DNA of 64,000 nucleotides from assembly GCF_036924595.1 (NCBI RefSeq), contig NZ_JAZHRV010000001.1, forward strand, positions 3,782,001 through 3,846,000. Direction: 5' to 3'. Below, one piece after another: positions 34,959 to 43,382 of this stretch. Under the pieces are notes generated by a model that searched no databases, was not told the DNA's origin, and saw only the letters and a list, made by a program, of their open reading frames with translations. A program made the position numbers and the translations under genes. Within the stretch, counting starts at the first letter, position 1, and each line of letters starts with the position of its first letter. Source of the stretch: Bradyrhizobium algeriense. GTDB lineage: Bacteria > Pseudomonadota > Alphaproteobacteria > Rhizobiales > Xanthobacteraceae.

Positions 34959-35115
34959 TCCCGACTTGTGGCGTTGCGAAACGGCGATTGTGCGACACAT
35001 CGAGAATGGCTCTGCTAAGCTCCTCCCCTGCTTAGCGGGAGTCGCCGCCGCTCCGCTCTATCCCCATTTTGGCTGTGGGGACGAGCACGTCCTCGTGTGC
35101 CATCGGAGATGGGCC

Positions 35116-35310
35116 ATGACGATGAGAACCTTTTGCACGTTTGCCGCCGCTATCTTTGCACTGATCGCGCTGCTGCAGTTGATCCGGATTGTGATGGGTT
35201 GGTCCGTCACCTTGAATGGCGTCGCTGTGCCGTTCTGGGCGAGCTGGATTGCCGTCGCCGTGGCGGCTGCATTGAGCTTCGTGGGCTTCCGGGCCACGAT
35301 GCGCAGCTAA
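35116..35310 (+). CDS. Small two-helix membrane protein
   Basis: 64 residues: MTMRTFCTFAAAIFALIALL forms the first helix, then a short periplasmic turn (MGWSVTLNGVAVPF), then WASWIAVAVAAALSFVGF. It ends in a short basic tail. I recall similar small membrane proteins in Bradyrhizobium but no function. Two ATGs, two codons apart, are possible starts. It lies alone between the cyclase and the MarR gene. Confidence 0.6.
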   Translation: MTMRTFCTFAAAIFALIALLQLIRIVMGWSVTLNGVAVPFWASWIAVAVAAALSFVGFRATMRS

Positions 35311-35365
35311 CGTCGCCATTGCGACGCGATCCCAGGTCTCGCATCTCACTGGTTGTTGCTGGAAG

Positions 35366-35890
35366 TCAGCCTTTCGACTTTGCCGCCTTGCGCGCCTTGT
35401 TGGCTTCCTCGATCTCAGGTTCGAGCGACTTCAGGCTCTCGTAGATCTCTGCCAGAATTGTCTTCAGGTCCGAAATGTTCTTCGACGGGAAATCGCGGAC
35501 CGCCACCTCCTCGAAGTGGATCGCGATCGGGATCAACTCTTCGACCAGCGTCCGCCCCTTCGGCGTGAGGTTGATCGCAACGGTGCGGCCGTTGTCTTTC
35601 AGCCGCGCGCGCGTGACGAGGCCACGCCGTTTCATCTCGCCGACCAGCCGCGACAATGTCGATATCTCGATCGTCGTCATCGCAGCGAGATCGCCGAGCC
35701 GCTGGTCGCCGGTTTCCCAAAGCGCGGCCATCACGCGGTACATCGGCAGCGTCACGCCGTAGCCGGCAATGCGCCTGGAAAACAGCTCACCCATCTGCAC
35801 GCCGACGCGGTTGAGAAGGTAGGGAAAGGAATTTGTCAGCCTGTACAAAGTCTTGTGTCCTGCCTTGGTGCAACTTTTGCGATCTTCCAA
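35366..35890 (-). CDS. MarR-family transcriptional regulator
   Basis: 174 residues with a winged helix-turn-helix: MYRVMAALWETGDQRLGDLAAM, recognition helix EISTLSRLVGEMKRRGLVTR and wing RLKDNGRTVAINLTPKG. The flanking helices for dimerisation are present, and the C-terminus is Lys-rich (NKARKAAKSKG). It diverges from the gamma-resorcylate genes across a 129-base gap containing a 13-base imperfect inverted repeat. MarR proteins next to aromatic catabolic operons are usually repressors released by the substrate or its ring product; that role is inferred here. Confidence 0.9.
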   Translation of the reverse strand: MEDRKSCTKAGHKTLYRLTNSFPYLLNRVGVQMGELFSRRIAGYGVTLPMYRVMAALWETGDQRLGDLAAMTTIEISTLSRLVGEMKRRGLVTRARLKDNGRTVAINLTPKGRTLVEELIPIAIHFEEVAVRDFPSKNISDLKTILAEIYESLKSLEPEIEEANKARKAAKSKG

Positions 35891-35918
35891 TAACCGGACG
35901 TGAATCGTTTTTCAAGGC

Positions 35919-35966
35919 AATTGTTGCATTTGAAAATTTCCCTTGCGATATTTGTAAATGCAATTA
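35919..35966. promoter_or_regulatory. Inverted repeat, candidate MarR operator
   Basis: TTGCATTT (35924-35931) and AAATGCAA (35956-35963) are exact complements; with flanking bases the arms reach 13 bases with two mismatches. The AT-rich site lies in the divergent promoter region between the MarR gene and the resorcylate operon. A dimer could bind each arm, or a looped pair could span the promoter. Confidence 0.5.
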
Positions 35967-36019
35967 TTGTTTGAGAAAGTTAAGCCGCCGAACAAGAGCG
36001 GATTTCAGTGGAGGAAATC

Positions 36020-36538
36020 ATGTCGCTGGGTTCGGCATCCGACGAATTGCGCGAAACATTCAAGCGCGCGTTGCGGCGATTTCCTGCGGCGGTGTCGGTT
36101 ATCACCTCGGCCGACCAGGATCGCCGGCACGGGATGACGGCGACCGCGGTGACGTCGCTGTCGCTCGATCCCCCTTCCCTGATCGTTTGCATCAACCAGG
36201 CAACGCTGCTGCATGACATCATGCTGCTGGCACGCCGGTTTTGCGTCAACGTGCTGCGCCGCGATCAAGTCCCGCTTTCATCCGCCTTCAGCGGCGCGCT
36301 CCCGGCCGAGGAGCGGTTCGGGCTCGGCGACTGGAAGACCTCGGCCGATGGCGTCACCTACCTCGCCGACGCGCAGATCAACATCTTCTGTAAAAAGGCG
36401 GCCGCCGTGCCCTACGGCACGCACACGATCTTCATCGGCGAAGCCGAGGTCGTGAACGTGCGCGATCCGATCGAGCCGCTGATCTACCAGGATGCGACCT
36501 ACTGTTTCTCGGTGCCGCACGACAGCCAGGCCGCGTGA
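36020..36538 (+). CDS. graD: Flavin reductase component of resorcinol hydroxylase
   Basis: 172 residues from the ATG (MSLGSASDELRETFK), which has GGAGG six bases before it; a GTG four codons upstream is the alternative. The flavin reductase-like (HpaC) domain shows RRFPAAVSVITSAD, GMTATAVTSLSLDPPSLIVCIN and a final strand ending CFSVPHD. It supplies reduced flavin to the two-component hydroxylase encoded next. Gene order with the hydroxylase and the gamma-resorcylate decarboxylase matches the gra cluster described from Rhizobium sp. MTP-10005, hence the symbol. Confidence 0.85.
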   Translation: MSLGSASDELRETFKRALRRFPAAVSVITSADQDRRHGMTATAVTSLSLDPPSLIVCINQATLLHDIMLLARRFCVNVLRRDQVPLSSAFSGALPAEERFGLGDWKTSADGVTYLADAQINIFCKKAAAVPYGTHTIFIGEAEVVNVRDPIEPLIYQDATYCFSVPHDSQAA

Positions 36539-36592
36539 ACCGCGCGAGCCGCCTGACCGCCTTTCAACCCATCGAAGACACGGAGCAAACCA

Positions 36593-37825
36593 ATGGTATC
36601 AGTCACCCAGTTGAAGGACGTGCCGGTGTCACCGTCGCTTCGTCCTGATATTGCCGAGCTGCGCAGCCGCTTGGCGCAGATCGCGCCGCAGATCAAGGCG
36701 CGCGCCCACACCACGGAAAAGGCCGGCCGCGTTCCCGAAGAGAACATCATCGCGCTGCGCAACATCGGCTATTTCGACATCGTCAAGCCGGCGATGTTCG
36801 GCGGCTACGAGCATGATTTCGACGTGCTGGTCGAATTGAACATCGAGCTTGCCAAAAGCTGCGCCTCGACGGCATGGGTCGGCGGCCTGTTCGCGGCCCA
36901 TCAATGGCTGATCGCAGGATTTCCGGAAAGCGCGCAGTGCGACGTCTGGGCCAGCAATCCCGACGCGGTGGCCTGCGGCTCCTACGCGCCGGCCGCCAAA
37001 GCAATCGAGGTCGACGGCGGCTATCGCCTCACCGGGCGCTGGTCGTTTGCCAGCGGCTGCGATAACGCCCAATGGTCGCTGTGCGCGGCGTTGTTGCCCT
37101 CGAAGACCGAGAGCGGCCAGCTTGCGCCGGCCTTCCTGCTGGTTCCGGCGGCCGACTACGTCATCGACGATACCTGGAATGTCGTCGGCCTCAGCGGTAC
37201 CGGCAGCAAGACGCTGGTACTGAATGACGTGTTCGTGCCCGCGCACCGCCTGCTGTCGTTCGCCGACACCACGTCCGGAAAGACGCCGGGCGCCGCGCTC
37301 TATGCCAATAACCCCACCTTCTCGATCCCGATGCTGTCGAACATTCCCTCCTGCCTGGCCTCGGCCGCGGTCGGCGCGGCGGTCGGCGCGCTGGAGGATT
37401 ATCTTGCCGTGACATCGCGACGGATCACCCGCGGCGCGGTGGCCGGCCACAACAACCGCATGGCGGATTTTCCGACCATCCAGTTGCGCGTTGCGGAAGC
37501 GACCGCCTCGGTCGATGCGGCGCGCGAAGTGCTGCTGCGCGATCTCCGGGATCGTGCGGCGACGGTCCGCGACGGCAAGCCGATCTCGATAGAGGATCGC
37601 ATCGTCAGCCGCCGCGGCCAGGCCTTTTCGGTCGCACTAGCCATTCGCGCCACCGAAGCGTTGAACGCCTCCACCGGCGGACTCGGCCTTGATCTTTCCA
37701 ATCCGGTACAGCGCGCCTGGCGCGACGCCAATGCCGTCGGTCGCCACATCAGCATGAACTGGGATGCCGTCGGCACCATGTACGGCCAGCTCGCGCTCGG
37801 GCTGACGCCGCAAGGCCAATATTAA
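36593..37825 (+). CDS. graA: Resorcinol 4-hydroxylase oxygenase component
   Basis: 410-residue flavin-dependent monooxygenase with the acyl-CoA dehydrogenase fold (group D: HpaH/HsaA/GraA type). Typical segments are GYFDIVKPAMFGGYEHDFD, STAWVGGLFAAHQWLI, RLTGRWSFASGCDNAQW, DTWNVVGLSGTGSKTLVL and the C-terminal STGGLGLDLSNPVQRAWRD with VGRHISMNWD. It uses reduced flavin from the preceding reductase and oxygen to hydroxylate a phenol. Beside a gamma-resorcylate decarboxylase the substrate should be resorcinol, giving hydroxyquinol. The assignment rests on context as much as on sequence. Confidence 0.85.
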   Translation: MVSVTQLKDVPVSPSLRPDIAELRSRLAQIAPQIKARAHTTEKAGRVPEENIIALRNIGYFDIVKPAMFGGYEHDFDVLVELNIELAKSCASTAWVGGLFAAHQWLIAGFPESAQCDVWASNPDAVACGSYAPAAKAIEVDGGYRLTGRWSFASGCDNAQWSLCAALLPSKTESGQLAPAFLLVPAADYVIDDTWNVVGLSGTGSKTLVLNDVFVPAHRLLSFADTTSGKTPGAALYANNPTFSIPMLSNIPSCLASAAVGAAVGALEDYLAVTSRRITRGAVAGHNNRMADFPTIQLRVAEATASVDAAREVLLRDLRDRAATVRDGKPISIEDRIVSRRGQAFSVALAIRATEALNASTGGLGLDLSNPVQRAWRDANAVGRHISMNWDAVGTMYGQLALGLTPQGQY

Positions 37826-37865
37826 AGGCCAATACTAATCAACATCAGACATCCGCGAGGACATC

Positions 37866-38891
37866 ATGCAGGGCAAGATCGCACTAGAAGAACATTTCGC
37901 CATTCCGGACACGCTGATGGATTCGGCGGGCTTCGTCCCGGATTCCTACTGGCCGGAGCTGAAGGATCGCCTGCTGGATATCCAGGACAAGCGGCTGGCG
38001 CAGATGGACCGCCACGGCGTCGAGATGATGATCCTGTCCCTGAACGCGCCCGCGGTGCAGGCGATTCCCGATGCGGCCCGCGCCAACGAGATTGCGATCC
38101 GGGCCAATGATTTCCTTGCCGAGCAAGTGGCAAAACGCCCGTCGCGATTTCAGGCATTTGCGGCGCTGCCGATGCAGGATCCGGATCTTGCGATCAAGGA
38201 GCTCCAGCGCTGCATCAACACGCTCGGTTTCCGCGGCGCGCTGGTCAACGGCTTTTCGCAAATCGGCGACGGCAAGCGCCCCGTCTATTACGACCTGCCG
38301 CAGTACTGGCCGTTCTGGGCGGCGGTCGAGCAGATCGGCCTGCCCTTCTACCTGCACCCGCGCAATCCGCTGCCGGAGGACTGCGCGATCTATGAAGGAC
38401 ATCCGTGGCTGATGGGCCCGACCTGGGCGTTCGGACAGGAGACTGCCGTTCACGCGCTGCGCTTGATGGGATCTGGCCTGTTCGACGCCCATCCAAAACT
38501 CAAGATCATCCTCGGCCACATGGGCGAAGGCCTGCCCTACAGCATGTGGCGCGTCGATCACCGCAACGGCTGGGTCAAGGCACCGCCGAAGCACAAGGCG
38601 AAGAAGAAGATCTGCGACTACTTCAACGCCAACTTCTTCCTGACCACTTCAGGGAATTTCCGTACCCAAACCCTGATCGATTCCATTCTCGAGATCGGGG
38701 CGGACCGCATTCTGTTTTCGGTCGACTGGCCGTTCGAAAACGTCGATCACGCCTCCGACTGGTTCAACAGCGCCAGCATCAGTGAGAATGATCGCCTGAA
38801 GATCGGCCGACGCAACGCCATCGACCTGTTCAAGCTCGATCTCGGCGAAACCACCGTCGCCGGGCAAAGCATCCATCAAGCCGCGGAATAA
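37866..38891 (+). CDS. graF: Gamma-resorcylate (2,6-dihydroxybenzoate) decarboxylase
   Basis: 341-residue amidohydrolase-superfamily decarboxylase that turns 2,6-dihydroxybenzoate into resorcinol and CO2 without oxygen. The metal ligands are visible: Glu of MQGKIALEEHFAIP (residue 8, replacing the usual HxH), His of PFYLHPRNPLP (about 164) and Asp of FSVDWPFENVDHASDWF (about 287). The active-site GHMGEGLPYSMWRVDHRN and TTSGNFRTQTLIDSI match the crystallised Rhizobium enzyme as I remember it nearly residue for residue. A GAGGACATC site precedes the ATG. Tight spacing with graA (41 bases) indicates one operon. Confidence 0.93.
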   Translation: MQGKIALEEHFAIPDTLMDSAGFVPDSYWPELKDRLLDIQDKRLAQMDRHGVEMMILSLNAPAVQAIPDAARANEIAIRANDFLAEQVAKRPSRFQAFAALPMQDPDLAIKELQRCINTLGFRGALVNGFSQIGDGKRPVYYDLPQYWPFWAAVEQIGLPFYLHPRNPLPEDCAIYEGHPWLMGPTWAFGQETAVHALRLMGSGLFDAHPKLKIILGHMGEGLPYSMWRVDHRNGWVKAPPKHKAKKKICDYFNANFFLTTSGNFRTQTLIDSILEIGADRILFSVDWPFENVDHASDWFNSASISENDRLKIGRRNAIDLFKLDLGETTVAGQSIHQAAE

Positions 38892-38935
38892 GCGGTCTCA
38901 CAGTACGCAAACACAATCTTGGGAGGGATACGGCG

Positions 38936-40312
38936 ATGACTGCGAAAGCAATCGATCTTCACGAGGAACTAGCCGAGGCAAAGGTCGGCAAATTTCACTG
39001 GCGCCTCGGCGCCATCATGGGATTGCTCACGCTGTTCGACGGATATGACACGTTCAATCCGGCCTACGTCATCCATTACGTCGCAAAGCCATGGGGCCTG
39101 CAGGCCGGCCAGGCGGGACTGCTGATCTCCAGCGGCCTCGTTGGATTCCTGCTCGGGGCTGCGATCCACGGCATCATCGCCGATCGCCTCGGCCGCCGCG
39201 GCACCCTGCTCGGGGGCCTCTGGATCACCAGCATCTTCACGCTGCTGACCGCGACGTCCGCGGACTCTTTCCTTTCATTCTGCATCCTGCGGCTTCTGAC
39301 CGGCATCGGGCTCGGCGTATTGCTGCCTTTGGCGACGACTTACATCAACGAGCTGGCGCCGCGGCGGGTGGCTAACACCTTTGCGCTGTGGGGGGTCGCG
39401 CTCGGCTGGGCGCTCGGCGGAACGCTCGCCGGTGTTGCCGGCGTGTTCGCAACGCCTGTGTTCGGCTGGACGGCATTGTACTGGCTTGGCTCGCTGTCAT
39501 TCCTGCTGCTTCCCTTCATGCACTACATGTTGCCGGAGTCACCGAAATTCCTTGCCCTCCAAGGCCGCACCGGCGAAATCCGCGACATGCTCAGCAAGCT
39601 TCGGCCCGAGCGCGCAAGTGTCTATCAGTCGGCCGAAATTGCCGTCGGGGAGTCCGAGAAGCCGGTCAATTCGGTGGCGGTGCTGCTTCACGCCAAATAT
39701 CGCCGGACCACGTTCGCGATCTGGGCGTCGGCGTTCCTCAGCCTGTTCTGCATCTTCGGCCTGTCGGGATGGATTCCGACCGTGATGATGCAGCGTGGCG
39801 AAACCTTCGCGGCCAGCTTCGGCTTCGGGGCGCTGATGCAGATCATGTCGTTCGTCGGCGCTCTCGTGCTTGGGCATCTGGTCGACAAGTCCGGCAGCAG
39901 CCGCGGCCTGATCGCGACCTGGTGGGCGATCGGCGGCGTCGCGGTGCTCTCCCTCGTGGTGCTGAATGATCATATCGTCAACATCACGTCGGTCGCGGCC
40001 GCCGGGTTCTTCATCATCGGCGCGCAGTTCGTGCTGAACAATTTTACCGCGGCTTCCTACGAGACCGGCGTGCGCGCCACCGCGGTTGGAATGGAACTCG
40101 GGGTCGCGCGCGTCGGCGCCATTCTCGGACCGTTCGTTGCCGGCGCACTTCAGCAATATTACCAGAGCCCGACGCCGATGTTCCTGTCGATCGGCGTCTC
40201 CGCGATCGCCGCCGGGGCGATCATCCTGCTGGCTCGACGGTCGGCGACCGCCCCCGCAAGCAGCCTTGAAGAGACGGCCGGCTTGCGCAAGGTTGCACAG
40301 CCCGCTTCTTGA
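38936..40312 (+). CDS. MFS aromatic acid transporter
   Basis: 458 residues with twelve membrane helices of the aromatic acid:proton symporter type (PcaK/BenK/MhpT group). The helix 1 motif LTLFDGYDTFNPAYVIHYV carries the conserved acidic DGxD of this group. The loop 2-3 motif GIIADRLGRRGTLLGG and the domain-2 counterpart GHLVDKSGSSRGL are present. GGGAGGG precedes the ATG. Its place between the decarboxylase and maleylacetate reductase suggests that it imports gamma-resorcylate or a related dihydroxybenzoate; the specificity is inferred. Confidence 0.9.
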   Translation: MTAKAIDLHEELAEAKVGKFHWRLGAIMGLLTLFDGYDTFNPAYVIHYVAKPWGLQAGQAGLLISSGLVGFLLGAAIHGIIADRLGRRGTLLGGLWITSIFTLLTATSADSFLSFCILRLLTGIGLGVLLPLATTYINELAPRRVANTFALWGVALGWALGGTLAGVAGVFATPVFGWTALYWLGSLSFLLLPFMHYMLPESPKFLALQGRTGEIRDMLSKLRPERASVYQSAEIAVGESEKPVNSVAVLLHAKYRRTTFAIWASAFLSLFCIFGLSGWIPTVMMQRGETFAASFGFGALMQIMSFVGALVLGHLVDKSGSSRGLIATWWAIGGVAVLSLVVLNDHIVNITSVAAAGFFIIGAQFVLNNFTAASYETGVRATAVGMELGVARVGAILGPFVAGALQQYYQSPTPMFLSIGVSAIAAGAIILLARRSATAPASSLEETAGLRKVAQPAS

Positions 40313-40386
40313 GGCGGAGCGTCAATGCGGAAAGTCCGGCTCCGGAACGATCCGGGGCCGGCTATATCTTCCGCAAAGGAGCAGCC

Positions 40387-41457
40387 ATGCAAGACTTCGT
40401 CTACCAGAGCGCACCGATGCGGGTGGTATTCGGCACCGGCACGCTGCATCAATTGCCCGACGAATTGTCCCGTCTCGGCGTCACGCGCGCGCTCGTGCTG
40501 GCGACGCCGCGCCAGAAAGATCTGGTCGCCGGCATCCGAGAGATGATCGGGGAGCACTTCGCCGGCGTATTTACCGGAGCCGTCATGCATACGCCCGTCG
40601 AGGTGACGGAACGGGCGATGGAAACCGTGCGCGAGGTGCGGGCCGATTGTCTCGTGGCGATCGGCGGCGGTTCGACCACCGGCCTCGGCAAGGCGATCGC
40701 CTTGCGAACCGACCTGCCGCAGATCGTGCTGCCGACCAGCTACGCCGGCTCGGAGATGACGCCGGTCGTCGGCCAGACCAGCGGCGGGATCAAGACCACG
40801 CAGTCGAGCCCGAAAATTCTTCCCGAGGTCGTGATCTATGATGTCGACCTCACCATGACGATGCCGCCGAAGCTATCGGCGACGTCGGGCATCAACGCCA
40901 TCGCGCACGCCGTCGAGGCGCTCTACGCGCGCGACCGCAATCCCGTGATATCGCTGATGGCGCAGGAGGCTATCCGCACGCTGACGCATGCGCTGCCGAA
41001 AATCTGCGCCCAGCCAAACGACAAGACCGCGCGCACCGACGCGCTCTATGGCGCCTGGCTCTCTGGCATCTGCCTCGGCGCCGTCGGCATGGCCCTGCAT
41101 CACAAGCTCTGCCATACGCTGGGCGGCTCGTTCAATCTGCCGCATGCGGAAACCCACACCGTCATTCTCCCGCATGCCCTCGCCTACAATGCGCCTGCTG
41201 CACCTGACGCGATGACACGCATCGCTGCCGCGCTCGGCGTGAGCGACGCCGCGCTCGGCCTCCACGATCTGGCGCGAAAGCTTGCTGCGCCGGCATCGCT
41301 GCGCGAGATCGGCATGCCCGAGAGCGGCATCGACCAGGCCGCCGACCTCGCCGTGAAGAACCCCTACTGGAATCCACGCCCGATCGAGCGAGAAGCAATC
41401 CGCGAACTGATCGCGCGGGCCTGGCGCGGAGACGCTCCGGAAAATGCGATCGGCTAG
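40387..41457 (+). CDS. graC: Maleylacetate reductase
   Basis: 356 residues from the ATG giving MQDFVYQSAPMRVVFGTG, with AAAGGAG five bases upstream; the frame is open back to the MFS stop. It is an iron-containing alcohol dehydrogenase-like enzyme reducing maleylacetate to 3-oxoadipate with NAD(P)H. The cofactor segment is LVAIGGGSTTGLGKAIAL; the metal-ligand His residues lie in INAIAHAVEALYA, MALHHKLCHTLGG and PHAETHTVILPHALAYN. In this pathway it should act after hydroxyquinol ring cleavage, but no ring-cleaving dioxygenase gene accompanies it. Confidence 0.93.
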   Translation: MQDFVYQSAPMRVVFGTGTLHQLPDELSRLGVTRALVLATPRQKDLVAGIREMIGEHFAGVFTGAVMHTPVEVTERAMETVREVRADCLVAIGGGSTTGLGKAIALRTDLPQIVLPTSYAGSEMTPVVGQTSGGIKTTQSSPKILPEVVIYDVDLTMTMPPKLSATSGINAIAHAVEALYARDRNPVISLMAQEAIRTLTHALPKICAQPNDKTARTDALYGAWLSGICLGAVGMALHHKLCHTLGGSFNLPHAETHTVILPHALAYNAPAAPDAMTRIAAALGVSDAALGLHDLARKLAAPASLREIGMPESGIDQAADLAVKNPYWNPRPIEREAIRELIARAWRGDAPENAIG

Positions 41458-41531
41458 CTAGTTCAGGACATAGACATGCCTGGGCGAAGCGAAACCGGCC
41501 GGCTATTGAGGTGGCGCGAGCGAAATTTGAA

Positions 41532-41557
41532 GCGACGAAGGCACAAGCTTCGGTCGC
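41532..41557 (+). terminator. Possible terminator of the resorcylate operon
   Basis: GCGACGAAG and CTTCGGTCGC pair with one bulged G over a 7-base loop, followed by a T-containing stretch (CTTTGGCTTTTG). A 20-base perfect palindrome (CAGGCCGCC/GGCGGCCTG, 41577-41596) follows just before the dusA stop. Either could end the convergent transcripts. Confidence 0.4.
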
Positions 41558-41601
41558 GGCCTTTGGCTTTTGTTCGCAGGCCGCCAAGGCGGCCTGACAG
41601 A

Positions 41602-42597
41602 TTAGGCCGCTGCCAACGCCGCTGCGCGATCCTCGACCAGCGCGATCGCATCGCGCAGCACGCCGACGCCGGCGCCCGGCTTGACGCCTTTCTCCGCCAG
41701 ATGGCGACGGAAGGCACGCGCGCCGGGCACGCCGTGAAACGCGCCGACGAAATGCCGCGTCATCGAATGCAGCTTTGCTCCCTGCCCCAACTGGTCTTCG
41801 ATATAGGGAAACATCGCTTCGAAGACGTCCTTCATGCTGGCGTATGGCGCCGCCTCGCCGAACAATTTTGGATCGACCTCGAGCAAACGCCACGGCTCCT
41901 GATAGGCCGCCCGCCCCAGCATCACACCGTCGACATGATCGAGGTGCCGCGCAGCCTCTGCAACGCTGCCGATCCCGCCATTGATGATGACGGGCACATT
42001 CGGCAGCGCCGCCTTGAGCCGGTAGACCCTGTCGTAATCGAGCGGCGGGATGTCGCGGTTTTCCTTCGGCGACAATCCGTTGAGCCAGGCCTTTCGGGCA
42101 TGCACGATCAGCGCGTCGGCACCGGCCGCGACCACGCCGCGCGCCAGCACGTCGAGCGCGACTTCCGGATCCTGGTCGTCGATGCCGATCCGGCATTTGA
42201 CCGTGACCGGAATCTTGACTGCGCGCTTCATCGCGGCAACGCCGTCCGCCACCAGCGCCGGCTCCGCCATCAGGCACGCGCCGAAGCGACCGTCCTTCAC
42301 CCGGTCGGACGGACAGCCGACATTGAGGTTGATTTCATCGTAGCCAAATTCCTCGCCGATCTTCGCAGCGGTGGCGAGGTCGGCCGGATCGGAGCCACCG
42401 AGCTGCAGCGCCACCGGATGCTCGCTTGGATCGAAGCCAAGCAGCCGCCTGCGGTCACCACGAATAATGGCGCCGGTCGTCAGCATCTCCGTGTAGAGCC
42501 GTGCGCGGCGGCTCATCAGACGGTGGAACACGCGGCAATGCCGGTCGGTCCAGTCCATCATGGGCGCCACGGAAAAGTGATAGTCTTGATATTTCAA
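41602..42597 (-). CDS. dusA: tRNA-dihydrouridine synthase A
   Basis: 331-residue flavoenzyme that reduces uridine in the D-loop of tRNAs. FMN and active-site landmarks: FSVAPMMDWTDRHCRVFHR at the start, TEMLTTGAII, INLNVGCPSDRVKDGRFGAC (catalytic Cys), VHARKAWLNGLSPKENRD and INGGIGSV. The only start that keeps the conserved N-terminus is TTG (or CTG one codon before) because an in-frame stop lies four codons upstream. An altered 5' end is what an element integrating into the start of dusA leaves behind, and a decayed integrase gene of that type lies immediately upstream. The protein itself looks intact. Confidence 0.94.
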   Translation of the reverse strand: MKYQDYHFSVAPMMDWTDRHCRVFHRLMSRRARLYTEMLTTGAIIRGDRRRLLGFDPSEHPVALQLGGSDPADLATAAKIGEEFGYDEINLNVGCPSDRVKDGRFGACLMAEPALVADGVAAMKRAVKIPVTVKCRIGIDDQDPEVALDVLARGVVAAGADALIVHARKAWLNGLSPKENRDIPPLDYDRVYRLKAALPNVPVIINGGIGSVAEAARHLDHVDGVMLGRAAYQEPWRLLEVDPKLFGEAAPYASMKDVFEAMFPYIEDQLGQGAKLHSMTRHFVGAFHGVPGARAFRRHLAEKGVKPGAGVGVLRDAIALVEDRAAALAAA

Positions 42598-42635
42598 CAG
42601 TTTATCTTACTCTCTCAATGGGATGAACAGCGAAC

Positions 42636-42727
42636 GTGTGCACTCCAAACTAGACGAAATTGCACACGTTTGTACCCGTTTTGACCTCTCGGTGCACACA
42701 TAGTGCACACGAAGGCCGGAGTGCACA
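42636..42727. promoter_or_regulatory. Cluster of TGCAC motifs before the integrase relic
   Basis: GTGCAC occurs at 42638, 42692, 42703 and 42721, with TTGCACACG at 42660; several extend to TGCACAC or GTGTGCAC. Five copies in 90 bases, between dusA and an integrase gene, resemble arm-type integrase or excisionase binding sites, or an operator array. This is inferred from position. Confidence 0.45.
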
Positions 42728-42730
42728 TGC

Positions 42731-43335
42731 GTGGCAACCTTCACCCAGTTGGCATCCGGAAACTGGCGCGTCCAGGTCCGCCGCAAGACCCGTTATGTGG
42801 CCGAGACGTTCCGGCGGCGCAAGGACGGAGAAGAATGGGCGCTCGAGATGGAGCGCAATATCGACCGCAACGGATCGTCCAAGCCACGCGTAATCCTGAA
42901 CGTTCGCATATTTGGCGATCTGATCGACCTGCACGACGAAGACATGCGCGAAGTTGGATAGCCCCCTCGCCGGTCGAAAGCCGCCGTAATGGCGTCGCTC
43001 AAGACTGAGCTTGGCAGTGTTAAGCTGCCCGCGCTCAATCGAGAGCGGCTGATTGAGTTTGGCAGAAAGCGCGCCAAGCAAGGCGCTGGCGCCGCGACCT
43101 TGTCGATCGATTTGTCTTTCATCCGCACAATCATCACGCACGCCGCCGCTGTGCACGGCATCGAGGTTTCTGCCGAGGAAGCCGGCCTCGCACGCGTCGC
43201 GCTAAGTCATCTCAATTTTGGTTGGAAAGAGCAAGGAGCGTGACCGACGGCCTACACAAGACGAACTCGACGAACTAATCGAATACTTTGAGACGAACCC
43301 CCGGCAATTCATACCGATGGGACGGACCGAGATCG
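42731..43335 (+). pseudogene. Decayed site-specific tyrosine integrase (dusA type)
   Basis: GTG start reading MATFTQLASGNWRVQVRRK, the arm-binding domain of phage-type integrases found beside dusA. In the same frame a TAG interrupts it at 42959 (after MREVG); reading resumes as PPRRSKAAVMASLKTELGS and through the core-binding domain (LSIDLSFIRTIITHAAAVH). Near 43218 one extra T in a TTTT run shifts the frame: LVGKSKERDRRPTQDELDEL follows in the next frame. Homology ends near PRQFIPMGR, at the start of the catalytic domain, so the Arg-His-Arg-Tyr residues are missing. The gene cannot make a recombinase. Confidence 0.85.
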
Positions 43336-43382
43336 CCAGCGATGTTCGTCACCAGCTCACCTTGCGCGAGACGCTGCAGCGC

